Positions 25,005-33,545 of a DNA stretch of 64,000 bases are shown here, in pieces. Under the pieces are notes generated by a model. That model made no database searches and had not been told where the DNA came from. It saw only the letters and a list, made by a program, of their open reading frames with translations. The stretch lies in NCBI GenBank assembly GCA_024234265.1, contig JACKOM010000002.1:62001-126000 (forward strand), written 5' to 3'. Within the stretch, counting starts at the first letter, position 1. The number at the start of each line of letters is the position of its first letter. The DNA comes from Oceanospirillaceae bacterium (GTDB lineage: Bacteria; Pseudomonadota; Gammaproteobacteria; Pseudomonadales; Oceanobacteraceae). Made by a program: the position numbers and the translations under genes.

Positions 25005-25771
25005 GCCTGATCTTCGGCGTCTTCTGCTGTGGTTTCGGGCTTTTTAATAAAACGCCCGGCCAGCAGGCCTAATTCAAATAACAGGCACATGGGGATTGCC
25101 AGAATACTCTGGCTGAAAACATCCGGCGGTGTCACCAGCATGCCCACCACAAAACAACCTACGATAATGTAAGGGCGTTTTTCCGACAGGCTGGCCACAC
25201 TGGTAATGCCGGTCAGAATTAATAAAAAGGTGGCGATGGGAATTTCAAAGGCGACACCAAAAGCAAAAAACAGCTTGAGGATAAAATCCAGAATATTGGT
25301 GATATCCGGCATAACCGCCACGCCAGCCGGTGCAGCCAGGGCAAAAAATCCGAATACCATGGGCAGCACAACAAAATAGGCAAAGGTCACGCCGCAATAA
25401 AACAGCAGTACGCTGGAGGTTAACAGGGGAATGGCAAAACGTTTTTCATGTTTATACAAACCCGGCGCAATAAAGGCCCAAGCCTGGTGCAGAATAAACG
25501 GAATCGCCAGAAATACCGCGGCTACCATGGCCAGTTTAAACGGCACTAAAAACGGTGATGCTACGCCTGTGGCTATCATGTGACTGCCTTCCGGCAGCTT
25601 GGCGAGAATATCCTGCAGGGGTTGCGAGATAAAAATGTACAGTTGGTCGGAATAAATATACAGGCCGACAAACAGCACCAGCACGACCACCACAATACGC
25701 AGCAGGCGATCGCGTAATTCTAATAAATGGCTGATCAGCGGTTGTTCCGGGCCTGTGGGTTGCTGGCTCAT
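25001..25771 (-). CDS. tatC: Sec-independent protein translocase TatC
   Basis: 256-residue inner-membrane core of the Tat system, which recognises twin-arginine signal peptides together with TatB. Six hydrophobic segments, the N-terminal HLLELRDRL motif and an internal FAFGVAFEIP stretch are typical. Last gene of the minus-strand ubi-his-tat cluster, two bases after tatB. Confidence 0.97.
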   Translation of the reverse strand: MSQQPTGPEQPLISHLLELRDRLLRIVVVVLVLFVGLYIYSDQLYIFISQPLQDILAKLPEGSHMIATGVASPFLVPFKLAMVAAVFLAIPFILHQAWAFIAPGLYKHEKRFAIPLLTSSVLLFYCGVTFAYFVVLPMVFGFFALAAPAGVAVMPDITNILDFILKLFFAFGVAFEIPIATFLLILTGITSVASLSEKRPYIIVGCFVVGMLVTPPDVFSQSILAIPMCLLFELGLLAGRFIKKPETTAEDAEDQA

Positions 25772-25773
25772 AT

Positions 25774-26151
25774 TTATTTATCTGACTTTACGGAAATAGG
25801 GGATGCCACACTGGCAGCGGTATTCAGGCTTTCAGCCGCGGGGGTGATAACCGCCGCTTGTGGTGCCGTTTCTGCTGTTGGTTGTGCAGGTTCGGCTGGT
25901 TTTACAGGTTCAGCCGGTTTTTTTTGCAGGCTCTCTTCGCCGAATGTTGCCAGCGGATTTTTGAGTTTTTCCTGCAGTTCCTGATTGCGGATTTCCTGTT
26001 CCATTTCCTGCTGAATATTGCTCAGCATGCGGCGGATTTTACCGAAAAACATACCCACGGAACGGGCGGCTTTAGGCAGGCGCTCCGGGCCAAGTACGAT
26101 CAGGGCAATAACGCCCACCAATAACAGTTCTGAAAATCCGATATCAAACAT
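25774..26151 (-). CDS. tatB: Sec-independent protein translocase TatB
   Basis: 125 residues: a short N-terminal transmembrane helix (MFDIGFSELLLVGVIALIVLGPERLP, with the conserved Glu and Gly-Pro hinge), an amphipathic helix and a Pro/Ala-rich disordered tail. It works with TatC in substrate recognition. A perfect palindrome separates it from tatA. Confidence 0.95.
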   Translation of the reverse strand: MFDIGFSELLLVGVIALIVLGPERLPKAARSVGMFFGKIRRMLSNIQQEMEQEIRNQELQEKLKNPLATFGEESLQKKPAEPVKPAEPAQPTAETAPQAAVITPAAESLNTAASVASPISVKSDK

Positions 26152-26170
26152 GATCAGGCCTGAATAAATT

Positions 26171-26190
26171 GCCCCCGCTTAAGCGGGGGC
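26171..26190. repeat. Perfect 20-base palindrome between tatA and tatB
   Basis: GCCCCCGCTT is followed directly by its reverse complement, placed between the tatA stop and the tatB start. There is no T run after it on the transcribed strand, so it is not a simple terminator. It could stabilise tatA mRNA or be a REP-like unit. Confidence 0.6.
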
Positions 26191-26197
26191 AGGGGTA

Positions 26198-26452
26198 TTA
26201 CTGTTTGGAAGTGTCTTTCTGTTCGGTTTTTTGTGCGAAGGTCGCGTCCGCTTTTTGATCCAGCTGGGCTGGCTTTTCAGCGTTATCGCTTTCCGCTTTT
26301 TTATCAGCGTCGTCGCCGTTCATACCCTGTTTGAAGTTACGCACCATGCCACCCAGGTCACCACCTAAGGTACGCAGTTTTTTGGTGCCAAAAATCAGAA
26401 TCACAATGACCAGGATGATCAGTAATTGCCAGATGCTAATGCCGCCTAACAT
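26198..26452 (-). CDS. tatA: Sec-independent protein translocase TatA
   Basis: 84-residue pore-forming component of Tat export. The N-terminal transmembrane helix (WQLLIILVIVILIFGTKKL, with the FGTKKLR hinge) and the amphipathic helix (LGGDLGGMVRNFKQGM) match the family, followed by a charged tail. TatA normally outnumbers TatB and TatC, and the palindrome downstream could contribute to that. Confidence 0.96.
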   Translation of the reverse strand: MLGGISIWQLLIILVIVILIFGTKKLRTLGGDLGGMVRNFKQGMNGDDADKKAESDNAEKPAQLDQKADATFAQKTEQKDTSKQ

Positions 26453-26470
26453 GGGAGTTCTCCTAAGATT

Positions 26471-26803
26471 TTAAAAGCCGGGTAGTTGATCGCCGCCAAG
26501 CACATGCCAGTGCATATGCATGACTTCCTGTGAACCTTTGGTGCCGTTGTTGCTGATCAGGCGGAAGCCTTCCAGCCCCTGTGCGGCAGCAATGTGATTC
26601 ACTTTGTTCATGAGGTGGGTCAGCACAGGCCAATCGCGCTCACCTACTGTCATCAGGTTGGTAATGTGGGTTTTGGGAATTACCAGAATATGGGTATCTG
26701 CTTTGGGCGCTATATCGTGAAATGCCATCACATGGGCGTCTTCGTAGACGGTTTTGGCCGGGATTTCGCCCTTGGCGATTTTGCAGAAAATACAGTTGTC
26801 CAT
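26471..26803 (-). CDS. hinT: HIT-family nucleotide hydrolase (HinT-like)
   Basis: 110 residues from the ATG at 26803; the longer frame to 26881 would run into hisE. The N-terminus DNCIFCKIAKGEIPA, ILVIPKTHI and the histidine triad HMHWHVLGG define the HIT family, which hydrolyses purine nucleotide phosphoramidates such as AMP-lysine. It starts seven bases after hisE and precedes tatA by 18 bases. Confidence 0.93.
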   Translation of the reverse strand: MDNCIFCKIAKGEIPAKTVYEDAHVMAFHDIAPKADTHILVIPKTHITNLMTVGERDWPVLTHLMNKVNHIAAAQGLEGFRLISNNGTKGSQEVMHMHWHVLGGDQLPGF

Positions 26804-26810
26804 GGTTCGC

Positions 26811-27140
26811 CTACTTAGTGCGGTTGGCTTTCTCTTCGAGGCCGGACAAATTAAAACGACGCTCCAGTTCCTGCAGTACAACTTCCGGGCGTGCGCCTAA
26901 CTTGCTCAGCATGACCATGCTATGGAACCACAGGTCTGCGGTCTCGTAGATGACATCGGACAGGTTTTGGCTGTGTTCCGCATCTTTGGCGGCAATGATG
27001 GTCTCGGTGCATTCTTCACCGACTTTTTCGAGAATCTTGTTGAGGCCTTTATGGTACAGGCTGGCCACGTAGGAGGAATCGGCGCTGGCGTTTTTGCGCT
27101 CTTCCAGAATATCGCCTAACTGGCTGATAACATCACTCAT
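26811..27140 (-). CDS. hisE: Phosphoribosyl-ATP pyrophosphatase
   Basis: Second step of histidine synthesis, hydrolysing phosphoribosyl-ATP to phosphoribosyl-AMP. 109 residues of the MazG-like alpha-helical fold, with KVGEECTETIIAAK and DVIYETADLWFHSMVML carrying the metal-binding Glu/Asp residues. No hisI is adjacent, whereas pseudomonads usually place hisI just before hisE, so the next-step enzyme must lie elsewhere. Confidence 0.94.
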   Translation of the reverse strand: MSDVISQLGDILEERKNASADSSYVASLYHKGLNKILEKVGEECTETIIAAKDAEHSQNLSDVIYETADLWFHSMVMLSKLGARPEVVLQELERRFNLSGLEEKANRTK

Positions 27141-27172
27141 GCTGGCTCCTTAGTTTCGCGGCATATCCTACG

Positions 27173-28804
27173 CTAACCGCGCAGGGCTATCCACAGCAAT
27201 CCGGCGGCAACTATGCCAAAGGAAATCTGCGGTGACCATAAAAACGGGGTAAGCAGGCTGCACAGGCCGGTGGCACTGATAATCAGGCCTATGATGCGGG
27301 CTTTTTGCTTACGGCTATTGTCTTCCAGGCTGCGGCTTAAGGCATCTAACTTAAGCCCTATTTGCTGCTGGTGCACCGGCAGCTGGCCGATTTGTTTTAA
27401 ACCTTCATGCAGCATGGCGGGCAGGCCAGGGCCTTGTTTTAACCAGAAAGGCGCCTGACGGCGGATTTCCTGCCAGATGGCTTTGGGGCCAAGGCGCTGT
27501 TTCATCCAGTTTTCCAGGTAGGGTTTACCGGTTTGCCATAAATCGAGTTCCGGGTAGAGCTGGCGGCCAAGGCCTTCGATATTTAACAGGGTTTTTTGTA
27601 ACAGCACTAACTGGGGTTGCACCTGCATATCAAAACGCCGTGCGGTCTGGAATAAACGCAGCAGCAGTTGGCCAAAGGAAATTTCGGATAAAGGTTTTTC
27701 GAAAATCGGCTCACACACACTGCGGATCGCCGCTTCAAATTCATTGATGGCGGTGCCCGTGCCTACCCAGCCACTTTCCACGTGCAGGCGCGCTACCTCG
27801 TGGTAATCCTGATTAAAAAAGGCGAGTAAATTACGCGCTAAATAATCCTGATCCTGCTCGCTTAAGGTGCCAACTATGCCGCAGTCGATGGCGATATATT
27901 GCGGCGCCTGGGGATCATTGTGGGCCACAAAAATATTACCGGGGTGCATATCAGCGTGGAAAAAACTGTCGCGGAAAACCTGGGTAAAAAATATTTCCAC
28001 GCCCCGTTCGGCCAGTACCTGCATATTTACTTTGCGCTCCCGCAGGGCATGCAGGTTACCAATGGGGGTGCCATAAATACGCTCCATCACCATCACGTTA
28101 GGGCGGCAATAATCCCAGTACACTTCAGGCACGTGTAATAATTCGGAATTTTTAAAATTGCGTTTTAACTGGCTGGCGTTGGCGGCTTCGGCCATTAAAT
28201 CCAGTTCACCTAAAATGGTGTGGCGGTAATCATTGACCACTTCGATGGGGCGCAGGCGGCGGCCATCGGCGGAATAACGCTGTAACAGGCGCGCCATTAA
28301 GATCATCAGGGCTAAATCATTTTCGATGGTGCTCAGCAAATTCGGGCGAATCACTTTAATCACAACCGCTTCACCGCTTTTTAAAATCGCGCCGTGTACT
28401 TGGGCAATCGAGGCGGAAGCAAGTGGGCTTTTTTCTACGGATTGAAAGACCTGCTCAAGCTTTGCGCCGAGGGCGGTTTCGATAATCTGCCGGGCAAGGT
28501 CATCGGCAAAGGGCGGTACTTTATCCTGTAATTTGGCCAGTTCAACGGCGATATCGTCAGGTAATAAATCTTTGCGGGTGGAGAGCAATTGGCCGAATTT
28601 AATAAAAATCGGGCCGAGGGCTACCAGGGCTAAACGCAGGCGTTTGGCTTTGGGCACACGTTTGGGCAGCGGATTTAAACGCCACGGGGCGAGCATCACC
28701 GCAAGACGTAAATACCAGGGCAATAAATGCACGGGTAAAAATTCATCCAGCCGGTATTTACTGAAAACATACAGAATTTTCAGAAAACGCCCCAGTGATG
28801 CCAT
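27173..28804 (-). CDS. ubiB: Ubiquinone biosynthesis regulatory protein kinase UbiB
   Basis: 543 residues of the atypical ABC1/ADCK kinase-like family needed for ubiquinone synthesis. The KxGQ-type signature appears as FIKFGQLLSTRKDLLP, followed by an Ala-rich loop (SASIAQVHGA), HADMHPGNIF (catalytic-loop-like) and AIDCGIVG. Two hydrophobic helices at the C-terminus (about 500-543) anchor it in the inner membrane. It directly abuts ubiJ (stop and start adjacent) within ubiE-ubiJ-ubiB. Confidence 0.96.
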   Translation of the reverse strand: MASLGRFLKILYVFSKYRLDEFLPVHLLPWYLRLAVMLAPWRLNPLPKRVPKAKRLRLALVALGPIFIKFGQLLSTRKDLLPDDIAVELAKLQDKVPPFADDLARQIIETALGAKLEQVFQSVEKSPLASASIAQVHGAILKSGEAVVIKVIRPNLLSTIENDLALMILMARLLQRYSADGRRLRPIEVVNDYRHTILGELDLMAEAANASQLKRNFKNSELLHVPEVYWDYCRPNVMVMERIYGTPIGNLHALRERKVNMQVLAERGVEIFFTQVFRDSFFHADMHPGNIFVAHNDPQAPQYIAIDCGIVGTLSEQDQDYLARNLLAFFNQDYHEVARLHVESGWVGTGTAINEFEAAIRSVCEPIFEKPLSEISFGQLLLRLFQTARRFDMQVQPQLVLLQKTLLNIEGLGRQLYPELDLWQTGKPYLENWMKQRLGPKAIWQEIRRQAPFWLKQGPGLPAMLHEGLKQIGQLPVHQQQIGLKLDALSRSLEDNSRKQKARIIGLIISATGLCSLLTPFLWSPQISFGIVAAGLLWIALRG

Positions 28805-29416
28805 TTATTTCAGCCTTTTTTGTAATTGTTGAATACGCGCCTCAAGGCGGTCAGTGGCCAGACGCAGCTCATGCACAGCGCGGAAATGCTGCTGGGCTTC
28901 GAGTTTGTGAATAATCAGGCCTTTTTCATCGCGCAGATAGGTGACGCTGTCATCGTGTAATTTCTGCATGGCCTGTTTGGCGAAGCTGAATAAACCCGTG
29001 ACACGCTGCTGAATAAACCCGGCCAGCAATGGGCCGGTGAAATCTTCGAGCATGGCGGCCCAGTCGATATCCAAACCTGAGCTGGCATCGGCCAGGCCCA
29101 GGGCAAACTGGCTGCTGCCTTGGATTTCAATATCACTGTGCATCAGGGCCTGTTGTTTATCCTCTGTGCTGGCCAGGCGTAGAAACCCCTGGGCCGGGCC
29201 GCGCAATGTGGCAGCAATATCGCTTTCACAGTGGGACATCAGCTGAATTTGCTCACCCATGCGCACATAAAAGGTCAGGCTGGGTTGCTCGATTTGCAGG
29301 CATAACACCTTGCCCGTCTGGCGGGCAATTTTCTGCTGGGTTGCCGGGTCATAACGCAGGGCCTTGTTAATGGCGGCCTCCGCGCTGGCCAGCAAGGCCA
29401 TGTTCAGGGTGCTCAA
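28805..29416 (-). CDS. ubiJ: Ubiquinone biosynthesis accessory factor UbiJ (SCP2 domain)
   Basis: 203 residues. The N-terminal SCP2-like lipid-binding domain (about 10-115) and the C-terminal coiled coil (RLATDRLEARIQQLQKRLK) match UbiJ, which helps organise the soluble Ubi complex with UbiK and binds the hydrophobic intermediates. It overlaps ubiE by four bases and abuts ubiB. Confidence 0.92.
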   Translation of the reverse strand: MSTLNMALLASAEAAINKALRYDPATQQKIARQTGKVLCLQIEQPSLTFYVRMGEQIQLMSHCESDIAATLRGPAQGFLRLASTEDKQQALMHSDIEIQGSSQFALGLADASSGLDIDWAAMLEDFTGPLLAGFIQQRVTGLFSFAKQAMQKLHDDSVTYLRDEKGLIIHKLEAQQHFRAVHELRLATDRLEARIQQLQKRLK

Positions 29417-30162
29417 GGTTTTACACCGCGGTGCAGCGCAACAATACCGCCGGTCAGGTTGTGGTATTTCACCAGATCAAAACCGGCGTTTTGCATCATG
29501 CCCTTGAGGGTTTCCTGGTCCGGGTGCATACGGATGGATTCGGCCAGATAGCGGTAACTTTCAGAATCGTTGGTGATCAGCTTGCCCATGAACGGCAGGG
29601 CGGTGAAAGAGTAGGTGTCATAGATTTTGGATAACAGCGGGTTGCCCGGCTTGGAAAATTCCAGCACCAATAAACGCCCGCCCGGTTTTAAAACCCGGTT
29701 AAATTCACGCAGGGCCTGGTCTTTATCGGTGACGTTACGCAGGCCGAAGGCCATGGTTACCACGTCGAAGCTGTTATCCTCAAAGGGCAGGGCTTCGGCG
29801 TTGGCCTGTACATATTCGATATTGCCGCTGTAACCACGGTCGATGAGGCGGTCACGGCCGACCTTGAGCATGGAATCATTAATATCGGCGAGGATGACTT
29901 TGCCGGTCGGGCCAACCAGATCGCTGAATTTCATGGTCAGATCGCCGGTACCACCGGCAATATCCAGCACCTGGTTGCCGGCACGCACACCGGTTAATTC
30001 CATGGTGTAACGTTTCCACAGGCGGTGAATGCCCATGGACATCAGGTCGTTCATCACATCGTATTTGGCGGCTACGCTGTGGAAGACCTCAGCCACGTGC
30101 TGGGCTTTTTCTTCCACGGGAACCTGTTTGTAACCGAAATGGGTGGTTTTCTGGTCGGACAT
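29413..30162 (-). CDS. ubiE: Ubiquinone/menaquinone C-methyltransferase UbiE
   Basis: SAM-dependent methyltransferase of 249 residues that methylates the quinone ring (2-polyprenyl-6-methoxybenzoquinol, or demethylmenaquinol). Motifs: FHSVAAKYDVMNDLMS, the SAM-binding VLDIAGGTGDLT and the family signature GLRNVTD. First gene of the minus-strand cluster; its promoter should lie in the 89 bases before it. Confidence 0.97.
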   Translation of the reverse strand: MSDQKTTHFGYKQVPVEEKAQHVAEVFHSVAAKYDVMNDLMSMGIHRLWKRYTMELTGVRAGNQVLDIAGGTGDLTMKFSDLVGPTGKVILADINDSMLKVGRDRLIDRGYSGNIEYVQANAEALPFEDNSFDVVTMAFGLRNVTDKDQALREFNRVLKPGGRLLVLEFSKPGNPLLSKIYDTYSFTALPFMGKLITNDSESYRYLAESIRMHPDQETLKGMMQNAGFDLVKYHNLTGGIVALHRGVKP

Positions 30163-30251
30163 GCACTCTACCTCAGGGCGTTAGCCAGATTTGCGCGACA
30201 TTCTAAGGGAAAACGCCCCTGGGGGGTTAACCATCTTCAGGGGTGTTGAGC

Positions 30252-30638
30252 TTAATCAACCGCTTTGAACTGAATTAAGCCTGTTTCGCGGCTGGCACCG
30301 GCCTCGTTGAGGCGCTCAAGGTAACGCTGCCAATACGCCGCCTGGTGCTGGCAAAGCTCGGCGAGGTAATCCCAGTTATACAGGCCGGTGTCGTGGCCAT
30401 CATCAAAGGTCAGTTTGAGGGCGTAATTGCCCATGGGTTCGAGCTTTAACAGGCGCACATCTTTTTTGCCGGTTTGCAGCACTTCGTTACCACGCCCGTG
30501 GCCACGCACTTCAGCGGAAGGGCTGTGCACACGCAGGAATTCACTGCTCAGCTGATAACAGGTTTCGCCCCAGCACAGCTCCAATGACTGGCTTTGTTTA
30601 TGGAAACGGATTTTGTTTGGTACAGACTGATTGGACAC
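30252..30638 (-). CDS. DUF971 (gamma-butyrobetaine hydroxylase-like N-terminal) protein
   Basis: 128 residues made up almost entirely of a DUF971 domain (IRFHKQSQSLELCWGETCYQLSSEFLRVHSPSAEVRGHG and LTFDDGHDTGLYNWDYL). In eukaryotic gamma-butyrobetaine hydroxylase this zinc-binding domain is N-terminal to the oxygenase, whereas here it stands alone. Stand-alone bacterial copies often lie near hslVU and ubiE, as here, and their role is not established. Confidence 0.85.
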   Translation of the reverse strand: MSNQSVPNKIRFHKQSQSLELCWGETCYQLSSEFLRVHSPSAEVRGHGRGNEVLQTGKKDVRLLKLEPMGNYALKLTFDDGHDTGLYNWDYLAELCQHQAAYWQRYLERLNEAGASRETGLIQFKAVD

Positions 30639-30697
30639 GGCGCCGCCCCCTGAATGAAGGCGGCCAGTTTAACAGGGCGCGCTGGATTTTGCGCGGC

Positions 30698-31699
30698 TCA
30701 GGGGCGCATTTGCCGGGCAGTTAAGGCCTGATAATGGCCGAGGTTTTCCGCCTTATGCACCAGGGTCAGCATATGCTGATTAAAGGGCGCAGCCATGCCA
30801 AGGGAATGGGCAAGACGCACAATTTCACCGTTAATAAATTCAATTTCGGTAGCACGCCCGAGCTGTAAATCCTCCCACATGGATGAACGCGCCTGCGGGT
30901 CGATGGCGAGCATCTGGCGTGCGATACGTTTAAATAAAAAATCCGGCAAATGCAAAACAGGAGCGATGAGCCATGCCGGCACAGCGGCGGCTTTTGCGGG
31001 TTTAATGCCGGCTTTTTTTAATACCTGTAAGCCTTCGCGCAAACAGGCTGCATAAATTAAACGCAGGGCGCGGGTTTCTAATTCTTGTTTTAAGGGCAAG
31101 CCACACAGAGCATTCACCGGGTTATTTAAATTCAATAATAATTTGCCCCACAATAAACCCGGCATGTTGTTATGGGTTTGAATTTCAAATTCAGCCTGTG
31201 CGCAGGCTTTTAAAAGGGCCTCCGCTGCTGGGGCATTTTCCACCAATAAAATGCCCTCGCTGCCGCAATGAAAATGCCCTTGCCCCTGGTGCACCACGTT
31301 ATAGGGCACCATCACAGGTAATATACTGTGGCCTGGCAATAAATCACGTAATTGCAGGTAGTTATTTACACCATTTTGCAGGCTGAAAATCAGCGCGCCG
31401 GGTTTGATATGTTGTGCCAGCAGTTGCCCCATTTCTGCAGTGGCGCCGCTTTTTACACATACCAACACCAGGTCGGCATCATTCAATAGGTTTGCGTTTG
31501 TGTCGCAGTGCAATTGATCAGCAGGAATTACATGCCGCTGGTTTTGCCAGTCACTTAAATGCAGGCCAAATTCCTGTAGTTCGGCAGCGATACGTGGCCG
31601 CGCTAAAAAGTGTACATTTAAACCCGCCGCAGCGAGGCGCCCGCCGACGTAACAGCCGATGGAGCCGGCCCCGGCAATTACAATTTTCATTTTTTGCAT
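30698..31699 (-). CDS. PanE-like 2-dehydropantoate 2-reductase
   Basis: 334 residues from the ATG at 31699, chosen for the GGGGGA upstream; an ATG three codons later also fits, and the longer frame to 31822 has no support. The Rossmann motif IAGAGSIGCYVGGRLAAAG binds NADPH. KSGATAEM, the SLQNGVNN loop and GKLLLNLNNPVNAL (the Lys-Asn catalytic region) match ketopantoate reductases, which make pantoate for coenzyme A. Several paralogues of this family have other substrates, so the exact function is less certain than the family. Confidence 0.82.
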   Translation of the reverse strand: MQKMKIVIAGAGSIGCYVGGRLAAAGLNVHFLARPRIAAELQEFGLHLSDWQNQRHVIPADQLHCDTNANLLNDADLVLVCVKSGATAEMGQLLAQHIKPGALIFSLQNGVNNYLQLRDLLPGHSILPVMVPYNVVHQGQGHFHCGSEGILLVENAPAAEALLKACAQAEFEIQTHNNMPGLLWGKLLLNLNNPVNALCGLPLKQELETRALRLIYAACLREGLQVLKKAGIKPAKAAAVPAWLIAPVLHLPDFLFKRIARQMLAIDPQARSSMWEDLQLGRATEIEFINGEIVRLAHSLGMAAPFNQHMLTLVHKAENLGHYQALTARQMRP

Positions 31700-31711
31700 A
31701 ATTCCCCCGTG

Positions 31712-31761
31712 TGGCCCATTGAACCCTGCCGCGCATGTTAATGCGCTGACATAATGGGCCA
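31712..31761. repeat. Nested palindrome between the PanE-like and AraC-family genes
   Basis: The outer arms TGGCCCATT (31712-31720) and AATGGGCCA (31753-31761) enclose an inner perfect hairpin GCGCAT-gtta-ATGCGC (31731-31746). It lies upstream of the PanE-like gene and of the divergent AraC-family gene, so it may be an operator or a structured leader. Confidence 0.5.
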
Positions 31762-31881
31762 GTCTGTTGGCGGTGTTAGCCAGTGTGGCGTGAGTTGCTA
31801 CAGATGGTGCTGCATTTGCCATTGCCGTAAAACAATGTGCTGCCTAGTATGGGCAAAAAATAAAAAACACATGGGTGAGCG

Positions 31882-32898
31882 ATGTTAGATGTCATTCAGG
31901 GCATGGCCCTCGGCTGCCTGCTGTTGCTGGGCATGATAGTGCTGCGGGATTTCGGGCGCCTCGCGGTGGCGCGTGTTTTTCTGCTGGTACTGCTGGCCGG
32001 CAGTTGCATGTTGCTGCACAGCTACGTGCCCGAGCGCTGGCAGTGGCTGACATCCGATACCATGACAACAGTGCCGGCCCTGTTCTGGTTATTGTGCCAG
32101 CTGGCTTTCGCCCACAAACCCAAGTTCAAATCCGTATGGACATTCATCGCCCTGTACAGCTTTCTCGCCCCGGCCATTGCGCGCCCGTTTGGTGGCAGCT
32201 GGCCTGCTTCTGAACCCCTGCACCTGTTCGGCTGGCTGTTGCCCAGTTATTGCGAATACCTGCTGACCCTGCACGGTTTGTGGGTAGTGGCCGCTAACTG
32301 GCGTGATGATTTAGTGGAATCACGCCGGCAGATGCGTGGCATTGTTATCGGCGGTGTGGGTGTGGCGGTGATGGTGATTATCGTCTCCATGAATACCGGG
32401 CTGGGTGCACGTTTACCTCTCGCGTTAGTGGTACTGACCTGCGCTGTTGTAACCGCGTATTTTCTGCTGCATGGCCGTGTCGGTGCATTACTCGGGGCTG
32501 CGCCGCCGGTAAATGCGGAACTGGTTACGCCGACACCCCCTGAACCCGTGTTAGATAAAGATGTGCAGCGCCTGCGCGCCCTGATGGCCGAAGGGTTTTA
32601 CCGCACAGAATTCCTGACCCTGGGCCTTTTGGCGGAGAATCTGCAGCTGCCGGAATACAAAACCCGCATGCTGATCAACCAGACCATGGGCTATCGCAAC
32701 TTCAATGATTACATCAATCAGCTGCGTATCAGCGAAGCCTGCCGCCGTTTGCTCGCCGAACCACAAACCCCGGTGCTGAATATCTCCCTGGATGTGGGTT
32801 ACCGCACCCTGAGTTCATTCAACCGCGCCTTTAAGGATATTCAGGGCTGCTCGCCCACCGCTTACCGCGAGGCGCATCCTGACCAGAAAACTGCCTGA
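31882..32898 (+). CDS. Membrane-bound AraC-family transcriptional regulator
   Basis: 338 residues. The first 205 hold about six hydrophobic helices (MALGCLLLLGMIVL, FLLVLLAGSCMLL, FWLLCQLAF and others), so the protein is anchored in the inner membrane. A Pro-rich linker leads to a C-terminal AraC/XylS helix-turn-helix pair (about 235-330; LNISLDVGYRTLSSFNRAFKDIQGCSPTAYR). This architecture is known among gammaproteobacterial regulators, with the membrane part as a likely sensor. A GGTGAG ribosome-binding site precedes the ATG. The target genes are unknown, and the divergent PanE-like gene is only a positional candidate. Confidence 0.87.
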   Translation: MLDVIQGMALGCLLLLGMIVLRDFGRLAVARVFLLVLLAGSCMLLHSYVPERWQWLTSDTMTTVPALFWLLCQLAFAHKPKFKSVWTFIALYSFLAPAIARPFGGSWPASEPLHLFGWLLPSYCEYLLTLHGLWVVAANWRDDLVESRRQMRGIVIGGVGVAVMVIIVSMNTGLGARLPLALVVLTCAVVTAYFLLHGRVGALLGAAPPVNAELVTPTPPEPVLDKDVQRLRALMAEGFYRTEFLTLGLLAENLQLPEYKTRMLINQTMGYRNFNDYINQLRISEACRRLLAEPQTPVLNISLDVGYRTLSSFNRAFKDIQGCSPTAYREAHPDQKTA

Positions 32899-33089
32899 TT
32901 TCTGCAATTTCACAATTTGCACAGGTCCATTCCGGTCACGTTAATCGATCCTAACTCTATGTTTTTATACATATTTTAACTTTTGCACAGCTTCTCTTGT
33001 AAAACACACACTGGATTCAATCGCCCCCCTGTGCACTGCCCGCTTAACCTGTGCCCCATAACAAAAACAAGCGACGAGGGGAGCAGAGT

Positions 33090-33449
33090 ATGGTCGCCTA
33101 TCAAACCTATCCAACCCAGTCTGGTAACGTGCAGGTGTATTCCCTGGTGGATGAAATCCGTCAGATTCTGGTGAGCTGTGCGGGTGATTACCCGGATCTG
33201 GAAATGATTGCCGGTGCCTTTGGCATGAGCAGCCGCAGCATGCGCCGCCATCTGGCCGAGTGTGATACGTCCTACCAGAAACTGCTGAATGAAACCCGCC
33301 GCGAGCTGGCCATGCGCAGCCTGCGTAACGGGGAACTCAGCATCGAGCAAATTGCGGAAAATTTAGGCTTCAGTGATGTGACTAATTTCCGCCATGCTTT
33401 CAAAAAGTGGGTGGGCACTTCGCCGGCGGCGTACCGCGCAGCTTGTTAA
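33090..33449 (+). CDS. Stand-alone AraC-type DNA-binding protein
   Basis: 119 residues from the ATG at 33090, preceded by GAGGGGAG. After about 25 residues the whole protein is an AraC/XylS double helix-turn-helix: first helix pair in LEMIAGAFGMSSRSMRRHL, second in SIEQIAENLGFSDVTNFRHAFKKWVGTSPAAYR. There is no ligand or membrane domain, as in MarA or SoxS, so activity would be set by its abundance. It follows the membrane AraC gene by 190 non-coding bases. It could be an evolved short regulator or a remnant of a longer AraC protein; the intact frame, good ribosome-binding site and complete domain favour function. Confidence 0.82.
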   Translation: MVAYQTYPTQSGNVQVYSLVDEIRQILVSCAGDYPDLEMIAGAFGMSSRSMRRHLAECDTSYQKLLNETRRELAMRSLRNGELSIEQIAENLGFSDVTNFRHAFKKWVGTSPAAYRAAC

Positions 33450-33462
33450 GTCATAATAAAAA

Positions 33463-33545
33463 TCTGGGTCTGGAACGGGTGTAAGACTCCCAGGAAAAAC
33501 CGTTGTGATTACCGCTTCCGGCAATTAAACCGGTTTTTCTTTTTC
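33463..33545 (+). ncRNA. Two-hairpin terminator or small-RNA candidate
   Basis: The first stem-loop is CTGGGTCT / AGA-c-TCCCAG (33464-33493). The second is AAAAACCG / CGGTTTTT (33495-33538), followed by a long T-rich run. It is at least the terminator of the short AraC gene. The extra structured hairpin makes a small RNA possible; no homology to a named RNA family is claimed. Confidence 0.4.

Noticed and set aside
33090..33449. Short AraC protein as a pseudogene fragment
   Set aside because: The domain is complete, the frame intact and a good ribosome-binding site precedes the ATG; no remnant of a ligand domain is seen upstream.
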